64,000 nucleotides of DNA from NCBI RefSeq assembly GCF_000340215.1, contig NW_006921535.1, positions 4,016,596 to 4,080,595 on the forward strand. Reading direction: 5' to 3'. Positions 34,612 to 45,669 of this stretch are shown one piece after another. Each line of letters begins with the position of its first letter. Positions within the stretch are counted from its first letter, which is position 1. A model generated the notes under the pieces. It saw nothing but the letters and a program-made list of their open reading frames with translations, searched no databases and was not told where the DNA came from. The position numbers and the translations under genes are program-made. Source of the DNA: Pseudocercospora fijiensis CIRAD86 (lineage: Eukaryota > Ascomycota > Dothideomycetes > Mycosphaerellales > Mycosphaerellaceae).

Positions 34612-34849
34612 ATAGTCGCACCTTCTAGTCCTATATAGATATCTAGGTATATGAAGTATCGAACTGCTAGTCTAAATATTATATTAGCGAGGTTATCCGA
34701 GTATATAGTAACCGTAGACCTCGCTACCGCTATTTCTTATATAATCTCCTTAGCCTCCTTAGTAGGCGCGTCTACCTTATTCCAAACGCGTATTCTTCGT
34801 ATTCTTTTTCTTCTAGTATATATATAGTACCTATTTGTCGGTATAGGGC

Positions 34850-37150
34850 GTAAGAAGATTAGAAAGGTTATTAAAAGAGTGCGCGCCGAGCGATTAATAG
34901 AGATAGAGAGGGCGGAGAGGGTAGTAGATCGAGTAGTTTCGAAGTACCGCGAATTAGAAGCTAAATCGTTAAAAGTTAGCCTTCGAGCGCTTTATAAGAG
35001 TAAGAAGATAGCGGACCTATATTATCGTATTTACTAGTAGTTAAGAGGTCGTAGATCGCTAATATCGCGTAACGTAACAAACACTAAGCTAGATAGATCT
35101 TAGGAACTAGCGCTAGCGGATTATTATTAAGAAAGGGACGAGATAGATATATTCTTACTAGTAGCGTTAGTCGCTATTATAGCGATAGAAATAATAGTTA
35201 GTATGCTACTAGAAGGGGTACCGAAGGATATAATCGTACTATTTAGCGTAGATTAGGCGGACTGCTTTCTTAGTCGCTATAGACTTAGTAAGGTTAAGTC
35301 TAAATCTATTAAAATATAGCGTAAGGAGGCGCACGACTCTTCTACTATAAAGAGCTAGTTTAATAGGTTTAAGGCGATGCTAAAGCGACTAAATATAAAG
35401 CCGCGGAATATATAGAATTTCGATAAAACCGGATTTCGAGTCGGTATTAGTAGTAACGAGTACGTCGTTATAATAGATACAAAGCGGCGCGCGTAGACTA
35501 AGTATAATAGTAACTAGACATATATTACTATCGTCGAGAGCGTTAATACCTATAGTAAGGTAATAGACTATTAGTTAATTATTAAAGCAGTAATAGTTTA
35601 AGAGCGTTAGGTCCCTAAAGAAGATTAGTCTATTACTATTGCCTTAGGCAAGAACAATATTACCTACTAATAATAATAGGCAAAGATAACTTCCTAATTA
35701 CTATTAACGACTCTAGCTATATAATAGACGATACTGCTATATACTATATCCGCTAGTTTAAACAGAAGACGAGACCTAATAATCCGAATAAGTAGAGGGT
35801 GCTATTATGCGACAATTACGGCTCCTACTGCTTTAAAGAATTCGCTACCTTTGCAAAGCGCTATAAGATTTAATTATAGGGTCTATAACTATACACTTCG
35901 CACTTTATACAACTTCTTAACGTTATACTATTCTAGATATATAAGTTAAGGCACAGGCAAGCGGTCTTAGAAGCTATATATCGTAGTGTTAGTAAATTTA
36001 GTATACCTAAGTTTATATAGGCGCTCTTAGCTATCCGGGTAAAGACTTTTACGAGGCATAATATAAGGGCGGCGTTTCGTAAGATAGGTATATTCCTAGT
36101 AGATAGGGAGGTCCCTTACAAGTATATTCGAGATTAGTATAGGGCTACTAACTATAACTAGAACTAGCAAGCAATCGAGAGTAAGCTCTAATAGGAAGAA
36201 GCCTAATACGAGGAATCTCTAGTAATAGCGGAGGCCGCTTAGTAGGAGCACTTAGCGTCGGTTAAGTAAGAGCGTTTAGTAGAGCCTACTATTGTCGATC
36301 CTAATAGCTAGTATCTCGCTAATAATCGCTCTTACTTATAGGACCTTAAAAACGTAATTGCTTAGGGCATGCTATCGTTACTACTACTACTATAGCGGAC
36401 ACCTACCCCTAAGTTGCCGGACTAGCTTCTTACTACGATAACGAGCCCTCGGAAGATTAGAGCGTCTCGTAAGGCTATATAAGCTCGTAAGAGCTTCCGA
36501 CGTTATTATCTAAAACTAGCTCTAGAAAATATCGACCTATTATTAATATTTAACCCCTTTTCCTCGTCGCTTATAAAGGACGCTAAAAGAGCCTACGAGA
36601 TATTAGTTAGCGCCGCTATTTATAAAGGCGAGGAATATAAGCGTAAATACTAGTCTACGAGTCTAGTTAAGCGTATAAAGAAGCGCTAGAAGGAGCAACC
36701 TAATTAGCTTATAAGAGTAGGTACTATCGAGGCAGATAAATTGTAGTTACAACTTATATAATAAGATAAGGACCTAGCTAATAACGACCGCCGGAAGATG
36801 CTCTAAGAGGCATAGAGTGCATATAATAAGGCACGCACCTATCGACTTAAGTATAGTAAGGTATTCCGAGTCGTATTTAATAATAATAGTAAGACTAAGT
36901 AGATAGACGTTAAATTGTAGGCTATCGATAAGCCGCTACGACGAGTCTTCGATAAGCGACTTCTTACTTTAAATAATAACCTTATATTAAAAAAGACTAG
37001 CGATCTATATACTAAGGATATCTACTTCTATAGGCGCTCTGCTTACTCTACCGAGGGCGGCGATGTAGTATATACGTAGAGTCCGATAAGGATACTAGAA
37101 CTACCGACTCGTACTTATAACTACGAAGAAGGCGATATTCTAGTATAAAC
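34850..37150 (+). pseudogene. Fot1/pogo DDE transposase remnant
   Basis: The frame shows a basic N-terminal DNA-binding part (near 34860-35100), then FDKTGFRVG near 35418. The family usually has Asp-Glu here, and the Glu has become Lys by TG to TA right after the catalytic Asp. Next is CDNYGSY with the second Asp at 35811, where the usual His residues are now Tyr, then TSHFIQLLNV and RHNIRAAFRKIGIF. These are hallmarks of the DDE_1 (pogo/Fot1/CENP-B) family. The reading frame shifts between about 35640 and 35670, so there is at least one indel besides RIP stops. A Lys/Arg-rich C-terminal part may continue to about 37150. Not functional. Confidence 0.82.
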
Positions 37151-37675
37151 TATTAAGCTAAGGCGACGACTAAATAGCCTATTCGTATAAGAGCCTAATA
37201 CACGATTAGACTAGCTATAATAAGACGAGGCGCTACTTAACGAAGATATAGTATATACTATAATTTAGCCTTATTTAGTACCTCCTCGCCGCTGCTATAA
37301 GTCTATATAAAGTAAGCGCTATTTCTACGAAGCTTCGAAGAAGTCTAACCGTTATAGAGGCGCTATTATAATTGCTAGTAGTAAGAGCAACCCTATTAAG
37401 CTTAAAGAGGTAGACAGTAGATATAGTAGTTAGCTATTTAGCTAATAAGAAAAGATAGCAATTATATAATAGATATATAGGCCGACTTATAAGGTAATTA
37501 ACTATATAGTTAATACGAGGTATACGCGGAGGCCGAGTATAGGTCTATTTTAACTATATACGTAACCGTATACCGTCGCAATTTAGTCGTTAATATGCCG
37601 GAAATCTACTGCTTCTTAACTATAATCGCACTTATACTTAGCTTCCTATTATATATACGTTATAATGTACGTTTA

Positions 37676-37775
37676 ATCGAGTTTTGCGTATAGCCTACTA
37701 ACAAATCCCGATTTTGCGTATGGCTTAATCCCCCGAGCGCAGGCGAGGGGTGAAGTGGACTGATGGAACCCCGGA
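37676..37775 (-). repeat. Right terminal inverted repeat of the Fot1-type element
   Basis: Reverse-complement partner of 34516-34611, ending CCCCGGA before the flanking TA at 37776. Confidence 0.9.
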
Positions 37776-37777
37776 TA

Positions 37778-38322
37778 ATCATTGCGGACGGCCGTCTCCT
37801 AAACAGACTCTTACTTTACTGGTCAAGTGGAGCAGCCAGGATTGCGCGGCTTCCATAGCCTTTCTGGCGTGAGCGTGAGCCAAAGCAAAGCCAAGGCGCA
37901 GAAGTCTGCTCCTGTCTTGCTGACCACCTGATCTGCCTGGCCCTCCCTTCCCTTCCCTTCCCTTCACATGCCGCTCCGTTCACATGCCGCCGCCGCCGCC
38001 GCGCCATCCCAGACAACCGTGACGGCCGTGGGGCAGCCCCATGTTGTGCTTTGCATTGCTTCTTACGCCCAGCTAGCGGCGCACGGGCAGTGGGACCTGC
38101 TCTTAGCTCTTCACATGTCGCCGCCGCCTCCTCCGCTACGTTGCAGAAGATACAAAGTCTGGAGCTGTTCAGCTGGTCGCTGCGAGAATCAACACCCTAG
38201 AACTACCTTGGCTTCGCCTGCCTTCGCTGGCCCCGCAAAAGCGCCGATTTGCCGCTTACTTTGGCCACAAGACGGTCCGATATGCGATCGAAGTAGGAAA
38301 TAACACCAGACCTCGATCTGCA
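37778..38322. other. Host intergenic DNA right of the island
   Basis: Normal host composition resumes directly after the TA target. A short pyrimidine run made of CCCTT units (37941-37966) and a GCC triplet run (37986-38000) are visible. This is the promoter side of the gene starting at 38323. Confidence 0.55.
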
Positions 38323-39400
38323 ATGTCGTTGTGGAAAGGGAGCAAGACATCGAGCGCGACGAGAGAACAAACTGCACGCGACACCAAGCCTTCACGCAAC
38401 ATGCTCCACATCACCACGCCAAACGCCTCGCCCTTCCTCCTCGAGTCGAACGATGTAGAGCTGTTGTCTCAAAGCGACGGCTTCAGCATATTGCGATCCC
38501 ATCTTGCACAGCACTACAAATACGAGTGGGTCAATTCCTCCCTGCACATGGGCTTCGCGACTGACAGCATGGCACAGACTATGCGACAAGCACACTCCTG
38601 CTCATCTCGAGAATCTGGATCGCTGGCTCATTACACGCGATGTTCTGCACGCTCTTCTTGTACCTATCGTGGAGCTGTTCGACAAAGCTTGTGCTGCCGC
38701 CGCTGGTGCCACACATGCTACGAACCTCGAAGACCTCGAATACGCCTTTACAGGACAAGCTCGCGGCGCGTTTGTCTGGCTTCAATGTTTCCTGTCGTCA
38801 GAAAAAGAAAGAAAATGGTGCTACACCCAAGGCTGTCCCGCTTGTGTTGTTGATCACTCTCTCGACAGCGAATTCTCCATCAGACTACTGTATGCCGCCT
38901 GCCTATTGAGCGACGTACACTACCCTTTCACCATCGAAGGACCCACCTTACCATCATTCATGTTCTTTCTGGATTCTCTAATGAGAGCTGTCGGAGAGGA
39001 CGATCTGTTTGGGGACAATTTCTTCGAGCTTATGCAGCCAAAAGCTGTCGCCACCAGAGATGGAGTCGAGGAACTCATTCGCCAATGTTTGGAGCTGGAT
39101 GCACTCATCTCACAAGTGAGTACGCCTGATCCTGCCAGCCCAGCGACTTCTCTTCCCGCAAGTCCAGTGATGGGTCCGATTGGAGCCCCAGGCATCAAAG
39201 TCAAGCGCTCAAAGATGGCTCGAAAACAAATGAAGCTGAAGGTCGAGGAGGAGCAATGGATGGAGAGCATGCTTCAGCAATGCCGGGAGCAACTGCAACC
39301 AGAACAAGCAGGCGGCGTCACGCTAATACCGACGCAGAGCCTGGATGCAGCACTTAAAGCCGAGCCTCGAGCGACAGTGGCCGAAGTGGCACCGGAATGA
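38323..39400 (+). CDS. Unknown fungal protein, two exons
   Basis: Exons 38323-38525 and 38578-39400 give 341 aa. The two long frames are out of register, but a 52-bp intron joins them (GTGGGT donor, CTGAC branch site, CACAG acceptor), giving KYE-LCDKHTP across the junction, so no frameshift is needed. A later ATG at 38401 is an alternative start. I recognise no domain. Residues about 75-230 look globular and Cys/Trp-containing (GAFVWLQCFLSSEKER, WCYTQGCPACVV). A Pro/Ser linker and a basic C-terminal helix (KVKRSKMARKQMKLKVEEE) follow. No signal peptide or membrane helix is evident. It lies between the transposon island and the glycerate kinase gene, on the same strand as the kinase. Confidence 0.75.
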
Positions 39401-40397
39401 GACGCAATCTTTCCGAACGAATGCGAATTTACGACTTGCAACGAATCACCACCGTCAACACGACAGCGGATGTAACTCTGCTCCCGCGGCGCTTGAAAGC
39501 TGCTCAGGCGGTCACGCGACTTGCACCAATATATATATATTGAGTCTGCAAAGTCTGCAAAGATCTTGGCTCTTTCCACCGACCCACTCCCGAAGAGTTG
39601 GACTTCTCCGAATCTAGCGGTCGGCCACGATACCGAATGTGGAGGATCTGTCACCGGGAAGACTAGCACGACGTCCTAGGTAGCACGTGGCTCTGAGGAT
39701 GGTATCTAGTAATGTGTGGTCATAATGGCTCGCCAGGTAGCAGCGCAGGCGAGGCTGTATCGGTAAAGGGCAGGACTATTGAAGGATACTGTTGAGTCGA
39801 CCATGCCACCGCACAAGCGGACCGGGCCAGCCTTCACCATCTTCATACACCCAGTCACAACAGGTGCTGCAATAATATTGCAGAACAGCATATCGAATAA
39901 TGGACATAGCACGTTCTGCGCCTTCCTATTTTTGACTCACAGAAAGAAGTGCGCTCGCTTCATCTCTTGGTCGACCATCTATGCCAAGCCGAAAAGACTG
40001 TTCCAATTCCGAGGATGGGTCTTTGATCTAACAAAGCTACAGGCCACCGCAAGCTGTCGTGTGCTGAACTGACTTTGTAGGCGTATTCATCGCTATGTGG
40101 CGCAGCGATGTTCGAACTCGTATGCACCTCAGGCTGTGCTATCGCTCCCAGCATCTTGCAAGTACTGGGTCACACCACGATCGGAGACTCAGTGGAAATG
40201 ATATAAGCACCTCAGTCGTCGCCAGGTGAAGCAAGATACATCTTGTAGATCAGCATCCAGCTTGAGAGCAAACATCATTCGCTTGCAAACATGATCGTGA
40301 TCGTTCTGACTTTACTGTAGCTTCAAAGATCATAGTGTTTTCCCACTCGCGAAACAAACTCGTCACACACGTGCCTAGGCTTTTCAGCATCATTATC
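39401..40397. other. Intergenic, about 1 kb
   Basis: No gene recognised. A short (AT)n run is at about 39530-39540. The right end is the promoter of the glycerate kinase gene. The frame at 39779-40072 has no motif. Confidence 0.5.
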
Positions 40398-41743
40398 ATG
40401 AGTAATCCGACCACTCCAGCCGACCGTCCCAGGCGAGTTCAGGAGGTTCATCAGCCTCGTATCTTGATCTGCCCTTCTGGGTTCAAAGAGAGTCTCCAGC
40501 CTGGCCAGGTGGCCGACTGCATCGAAGTCGGTGTACTCAGAGCCGTTCCAGAGGCCATTGTCACTAAAGCTCCAATGGTGGGTCATCTACTCACGACATT
40601 TCCTCGAGATATCTGCTAATCCTTTGCGTCGTCGCGCAGGTCGACGGCGGTGAGGGCTTCACTAAGGCTTTGGTCGAATCGACCGGTGGGTCACTCCGAC
40701 ATATCACAGTGACAGGTCCCGTCCGAAAACCAGTTTCATCGCACTACGGCTTCCTCGGCAGCTCTAGCAATCCAGCTGCGGTAGTTGAAATGGCGGCAGC
40801 TGCAGGCCTCAGCTTGATTCCAAGAGACCGGCGCAATCCGTTGCATACTACGACGTATGGAGTTGGCTCGCTGATCGGCGCTGCTTTGGATGATGGAGCG
40901 ACCAACATCCTTCTTGGTTGTGGTGACTCCGGTACCTGCGATGGCGGAATCGGTATGGCTCAGGCATTGGGAGCACGATTTTTCGACAGTCTTGGTCAAG
41001 AACTTCCTTGCGCCCGAGGTGGAGCTTCACTGCATGATCTTGCAAAAGCGGACCTGTCAGGCCTGCATCCACGATTGAAGGAGGTCCAAATTGATGTCGC
41101 TTGTAATTGGTACAACGTACTCTGCGGAGCGAAGGGAGTGGCGAGGGTGTTTGGTCCTCAAAAGGGGGCGACACCTGAAGAGGTGGAGTTGCTGTCCAAA
41201 GCCATGGACCGCGTATCTGTCATTGTTAGCAAAGAAGTAGGCCAAGACATTTCGCTCGCTCCAGGGAGTGGTGCATCAGGAGGAATGGGCGCAGGACTTA
41301 TGTTGATCGGAGCGCACCTTCATCCTCGATTTGACATTATCACCAAATTTTTGAACATTCAGCAGCTCGTACAAGGCTGTGACATGGTTATTACCGCAGA
41401 AGGCGGAATAGACGAGCAGACGCCTCGAGGCAAGATACCTGCGGAAGTCGCACGAATCGCGAAGGCCAAAGGCGTGCCGGTGATTGCTCTGGCTGGCACA
41501 GTTGGCGTTGGAGCCAGGAGCAACTATGCCGCGGGAATTGATGCGTATGCGAGCATCCTTCAGGCTCCGTGCAATTTGCAGACCGCGATCAATCAGGCGG
41601 AAAGGCTTCTAATCGACTGTGCCGAGAGCGTGACGCGAATGGTGATGGTCGGGTGGCAGCTTAAGAAAGCTATGCGGCCTGTTGTGGACAAGGGCGTTGA
41701 TGCAGGATTTGTACTCAGGCGAAGCAAGACTCTGATCTACTGA
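40398..41743 (+). CDS. Glycerate kinase (GlxK/GckA type, Gly_kinase family)
   Basis: Exons 40398-40577 and 40640-41743 (62-bp intron, GTGGGT..CGCAG) give 427 aa. The ATG at 40398 heads a polar tail and then RILICPSGFKESLQP, the conserved N-terminal strand and helix. The junction reads KAPM-VDGGEGF, restoring the conserved P-x-x-DGGEG motif. Further signatures are GCGDSGTCDGGIGMAQALG for the substrate/nucleotide site and AEGGIDEQTPRGK near the C-terminus. Length and order match type-I glycerate kinases, which phosphorylate D-glycerate with ATP. It is probably cytosolic and feeds glycerate into glycolysis or serine metabolism. The hydroxyacid dehydrogenase at 10862 would be its near neighbour without the transposons. 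Confidence 0.95.
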
Positions 41744-42050
41744 GGAGAATTGTGATACCCTCTCAGATGCGGTTGAAACACTGCTCCGTGAACCGATGCA
41801 CAGCGGGATTATTGAAGTTGTTCGGCTGGTCGAGAGGCCGCTGCCACGGCCACCCACTAGTCTCCGTCGTATCTCAGCCAATAATGTTCCTGGCCAACTT
41901 GAGCCCAGATCGTGCCTGAGGCAGAGAATGTGCTGGGGACGCGGCCTCTGAGCCGGCGAGACAGACAGAGCTAACCACTTACTGAGGTTCCGGAAATACC
42001 TGTCATTTCCGGCTAGAGGGGCCGCCAAGCGACAAGGAGCAGCATTATAC
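41744..42050. other. Host 3' flank of glycerate kinase
   Basis: Normal composition with CA and TG up to about 42040, after which TA-rich RIPped sequence begins. No gene is seen; the antisense frame 41609-42079 overlaps the kinase end and is a shadow. Confidence 0.5.
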
Positions 42051-42169
42051 CCAATTTCTACTAATTCTAGCTCTTTCAAAGTGCCTATCTTCTCTATCTC
42101 TTGCCTTATAGTATACTAGTCTATTTTAAAGCTAAAGTTGTCGCTATAGAATAGTAGTATAGCCGTTTC

Positions 42170-43390
42170 CGAGGTATAATAAGCATATAGCTAGGTAAAG
42201 AGCTTACTCCGGCGCATTAGCAGCTAATTAAGGACTGCTTTATAAAGGGTAACAATGTCGACTAGACTATTAAGAATACTAAGCTCCCTATCGATCGGCG
42301 TACGATATATCGACTACTTAACAATTAGAAGTTGTTTAGCGAGTTATATCTACCTTATATAATAAAGCGTAGTAGACTAACGATCTTAACCTACGCTTAA
42401 GAGACGTTTATTCTAGTATACTTAGGTACTCGTCCTAACGCCTATTTTATAGAGATAATAGAGGTTATAATTAACGAGTAGCCGGAGCTCGCGGAGACGT
42501 TGAAATATTAGCAGTTGTCGATAGTGCTAAAGAAGCATAACTAGAGTCGTAAAGCGTGTCGTAAGATAGCGAAGGAGCGTAACCCGTTGCTAAGGGCTTT
42601 ATAGATATTTAGGTGCGCTAAATAGCCGGTAGATAGGTTAATCTTTATCGACGAGACGGCCTATAATTAGAAGACTAGTTAGCGCAAGTATAGATAGTCT
42701 CTAAAGGGCGTAGATTGCCGCGACTTTAGGTACGCTTAACGTAAGGTCCGCTAGTCGATACTGCCGGCTTTTACTATTAATAGTTATCTACTATATACGA
42801 TAAGTCGATAAGGCTTAATTACTCGAGAGATCTTTATTAACTAGCTAACCGAGAGAGTTATACCTACGCTCGAAGGCTATCCGCCGATAATCTTTATAAT
42901 AGACAATGCTAGTATCTACTATAGTTTAGAAGTTAGAGATGCGATATTGTTAGCTAGTTACTAACTCGAGTACTTGCCGCCGTACTTACCGGATCTCAAT
43001 CCTATCGAACAAACCTTCAACTGCCTAAAGGCCTTTATTAAAAAGCACATTCGCGACTTAGAATGCTTTAAGAACTTCGGCGACTTCCTATATTATTGTC
43101 TATAGCGCTATAGCGGTCTACGAGCGTAGAAACTCTTCGAATATGCCGGATACAACGTATATTGTCGAGATTTCGAGTTTTCCGAGGAGGACTTCGTTAG
43201 TGCGGCTAGCTACGTATAAGATCTAATAGGTCTTAATCTAGAAGAGTCCGCATAGCACGCCTAGGCTCTGTCTACGCTAGCGGCGACAATTAATAAGTAG
43301 TATAAGGATATAGAGAGTAAGGAAGATAGTAAAGAAGAATGGATTTAGATACTAGAAGTTTGTTAGGCAGCGAGGCACCCGCGCTAAATC
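42170..43390 (+). pseudogene. Tc1-type DD34E transposase remnant
   Basis: A single frame (codon starts congruent to 2 modulo 3) with RIP stops. The N-terminal helix-turn-helix reads LTPAH..LIKDCF and RRTIYRLLNN. The catalytic triad is intact: Asp at 42650 in FIDETAYN, Asp at 42902 in FIIDNASIYY, and Glu at 43007 in LPDLNPIEQTF. Second Asp and Glu are 35 codons apart, the DD34E spacing of Tc1-type enzymes. The frame runs on past AASY near 43215 to about 43390. Because of nonsense codons it is not functional, but unlike the other elements here its active-site codons escaped RIP. Confidence 0.82.
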
Positions 43391-43559
43391 TACTAGCGCA
43401 TACAGTCCTAAGAACTAATATAAATGTTCGAATAGCTAGCTTTTAGATGCTACAAGTTTCTCAATATACAACGTATATAAATACTTTAAATTAGATAAAT
43501 GAGATAGATTTAGTCTTATATAGCGGCGCCCGTTAGTATTACAAAAATTAATAGTATTA

Positions 43560-45330
43560 ACGTTGTATAGTAAATACGAGAATCGAAGCCGAATTCGTTC
43601 CTTTACGTAGTCTCCTTAGCTCCGGCTAGCTCCGCCGCTATAATCTTATTAGCTTTTAGTAGTAAGAACTTCTCGACTAACTCCTTAACTTTAAACCTTA
43701 TTCTACTCGCTAATTAAGTCTCTTCCTTCTAAGTCTTCTTATCTATATTAGCGACGGTAATAATATCAAAGTCCTCGTCGATGTATAGCTTCTAAAGGGA
43801 CCGTATAGGCGCTAAATCGACGAAGGGCGGTGTCTAAAGAGCCTACTAGAAATACCCTACCCGAAGCTCCTTACCCTCTAACCTATAGTTTAGTAACCCT
43901 TCCGGTAGCACTATTAGTATAGAGATATCCTTCGGAAGGCCCGGCCTTAGAAGAGAACGAGTAGGAGTCTTAGATAGCGTTGCAGGTATATAGCCTAGAC
44001 CTATAGCTGCTATAAAACTAGCCGCTGCCTTATCTCCGAAGATAATATTAATAGGAGCCTATTTAGGGCGGGCTTTAGCTAGAGTCGAGTCGCTATAACC
44101 TATAGCTATACCCTTCTTCCTAAGCTGCTTAGTAACCTTCTTAGTAATATCTCTCTCGAAGTAGAGCTTTATTATTAAGACAAGAACCTCTAGGTATATT
44201 TAATCGCTAAATTTCTACTCCTCGGCGGTAATCTTCCTCGCTAGCAACTTAATTACTTTACTAGTTATTAACTAGTGTTCGTCGGGCACGTCTTACTTAG
44301 CAGGGTTGCGCTAGCAACAAGTCTTCGGTCCTTTAATCTTTACGTTACGACACCCTACTAAATTATAGGCAAACTCGGCTCGAATATTAACCTCGAAGTT
44401 ACTAGCAGTATTTAATTCTATTACTTAAGTGTCCGCTAAGGTAAGCTATTACTAACTAGGAGTGCCCTTCTTCTACTTACCGCCTTATCGCTAAGCTAAG
44501 GCAACTAGTTTAGCGCCTGCCGGACGAGGCTTCGTATAGAAATATATATCGATACGAGGGTTAGTTAATCCTTCTTCTAACTATTCGAACAAGCGGTCGT
44601 AGGTACGGCTATAAGCTTTGTCTTCTTTAGAAGCTCTATTATTATCGTCGATCGGTTGTAGCTAGCTCTCTTAATAATAGTCCTTCTCTTTAACCTCTTT
44701 ATAATAAGCGACTAAAGACACCCTTATATAACGCTTAAGATTGAACTTCTCGGTTACCTTGCCTACCTACTTAAAGCCGGTCTACCCTTCGGCTAGATCG
44801 CAGACGTCGTATATATACTGCTTTATAGCGACCTGTTTCTTATCCTTAGACTTCTTAGTAGTGTCGATAACGTACTAAGTGCCTTTATAGTCTAACAAGC
44901 GCAACCCCTTCTTATTTGTAAGCCGCTTACGAGTATAAGACTCTAGCGTAAGAGCGATAGCTCTACGACTAAGAGCTCGAAGTCTAGTAGAAGCGGAAGA
45001 CTCGAAGGACGAAGTCGTAGTAGAAGAAGCTATCTCTAAGCCTACTATCTTACCGCTAACGTCACTAGTAGGGCAATTATTAGTACCCGAAGCCGTAGTG
45101 CCCGTAGTAGAGTCCTTATTTACCTCAATTATTAGCGCCTCGGTCTTATCCGCTTGTTTCTTCTTACCGGCGCCTCCGGACCTCTTCTTAACTAGCGGCG
45201 GCGTTATCTTCTTCTCGAGGGTCTTTAAAATAGGCTTCTTCTTAACCGTAGCGGTCACCTTAGTTAGACTCGTATCTAGTCGCTCTAGCGCTTTGCCGGT
45301 AGTTATACGAGTCGTACGCGTTTCTATTAG
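43560..45330 (-). pseudogene. Unidentified frame convergent to the Tc1-type transposase (RIPped)
   Basis: On the minus strand one frame can be followed from about 45.3 kb to about 43.56 kb, interrupted by TAG/TAA. It includes an open piece at 45258-44875. The N-terminal part is Lys/Thr/Ser-rich and basic (KKPILKTLEKK, KKRSGGAGKKK). A more globular part follows, with segments such as SDTLKRYIRVS-like, EKDYY, RIDIYFYTKPRPAGAKLV, IRAEFAYNLVGC and LPEGLLNYRLEGKELRVGYF. I recognise no transposase, polymerase or host domain. It may be a passenger gene of the transposon or part of a second element. Confidence 0.5.
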
Positions 45331-45669
45331 GTTTTAGCGGCTCGTAGAATACCCTCGTTCTTAACCCTAATCGATACTACGGCAGCTATCGCAGTACCTA
45401 AGATTAATTGAAACTACTAGAGCTATTCTACGAGCATCTATACACTACATTTGCTAACAAAGTCGCTCTTGGCATCCCTGAGTCGGTTCTCGAAGGTCGC
45501 GGCTCTGCGGACCGAGAGTGACAGCTATTTCCGCAACCCCAGTACGTGACAAGCTCCTCGGCAAGCACCCGCGCCTGAGATTGAGGCAACCTCGAAAATG
45601 CAACTTCGGATTGATGGACATGCACGACCGCACCCTCACCCTCACAAATACCAGGTGGACTGACGCATT

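Larger units (their letters stand above)
34516..37775 (+). mobile_element. Pogo/Fot1-type (Tc1/mariner superfamily) DNA transposon, RIPped
   Basis: The termini are imperfect inverted repeats of about 100 bp: the left end starts TCCGGGGTTTCGTCA and the right end finishes TGATGGAACCCCGGA. Both continue inwards to AGCCATACGCAAAATCG and its complement. TA dinucleotides flank both ends (34514-34515 and 37776-37777), the target duplication of this superfamily. Total length is 3,260 bp, long for Fot1-like elements. The body shows saturated CpA-to-TpA change, while the first 50-90 bp of each end are almost untouched. Confidence 0.92.
42050..45440. mobile_element. RIPped Tc1-type DNA transposon, possibly composite, about 3.4 kb
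   Basis: CA and TG are nearly absent from about 42060 to 45430 and host composition resumes on both sides. The left third encodes a Tc1-type transposase on the plus strand. The right two thirds encode an unidentified frame on the minus strand. The ends are weakly inverted: TATACCC..CTAGCTCTTTCAAA at the left against the complement of TTGAAACTACTAGAGC..TATA at the right. I cannot fix termini or a TA duplication with confidence. Either one element carries two convergent genes or two elements lie side by side. Confidence 0.7.

Noticed and set aside
38500..38600. Frameshift or pseudogene in the gene at 38323-39400
   Set aside because: A 52-bp intron with good donor, branch site and acceptor accounts for the change of frame.
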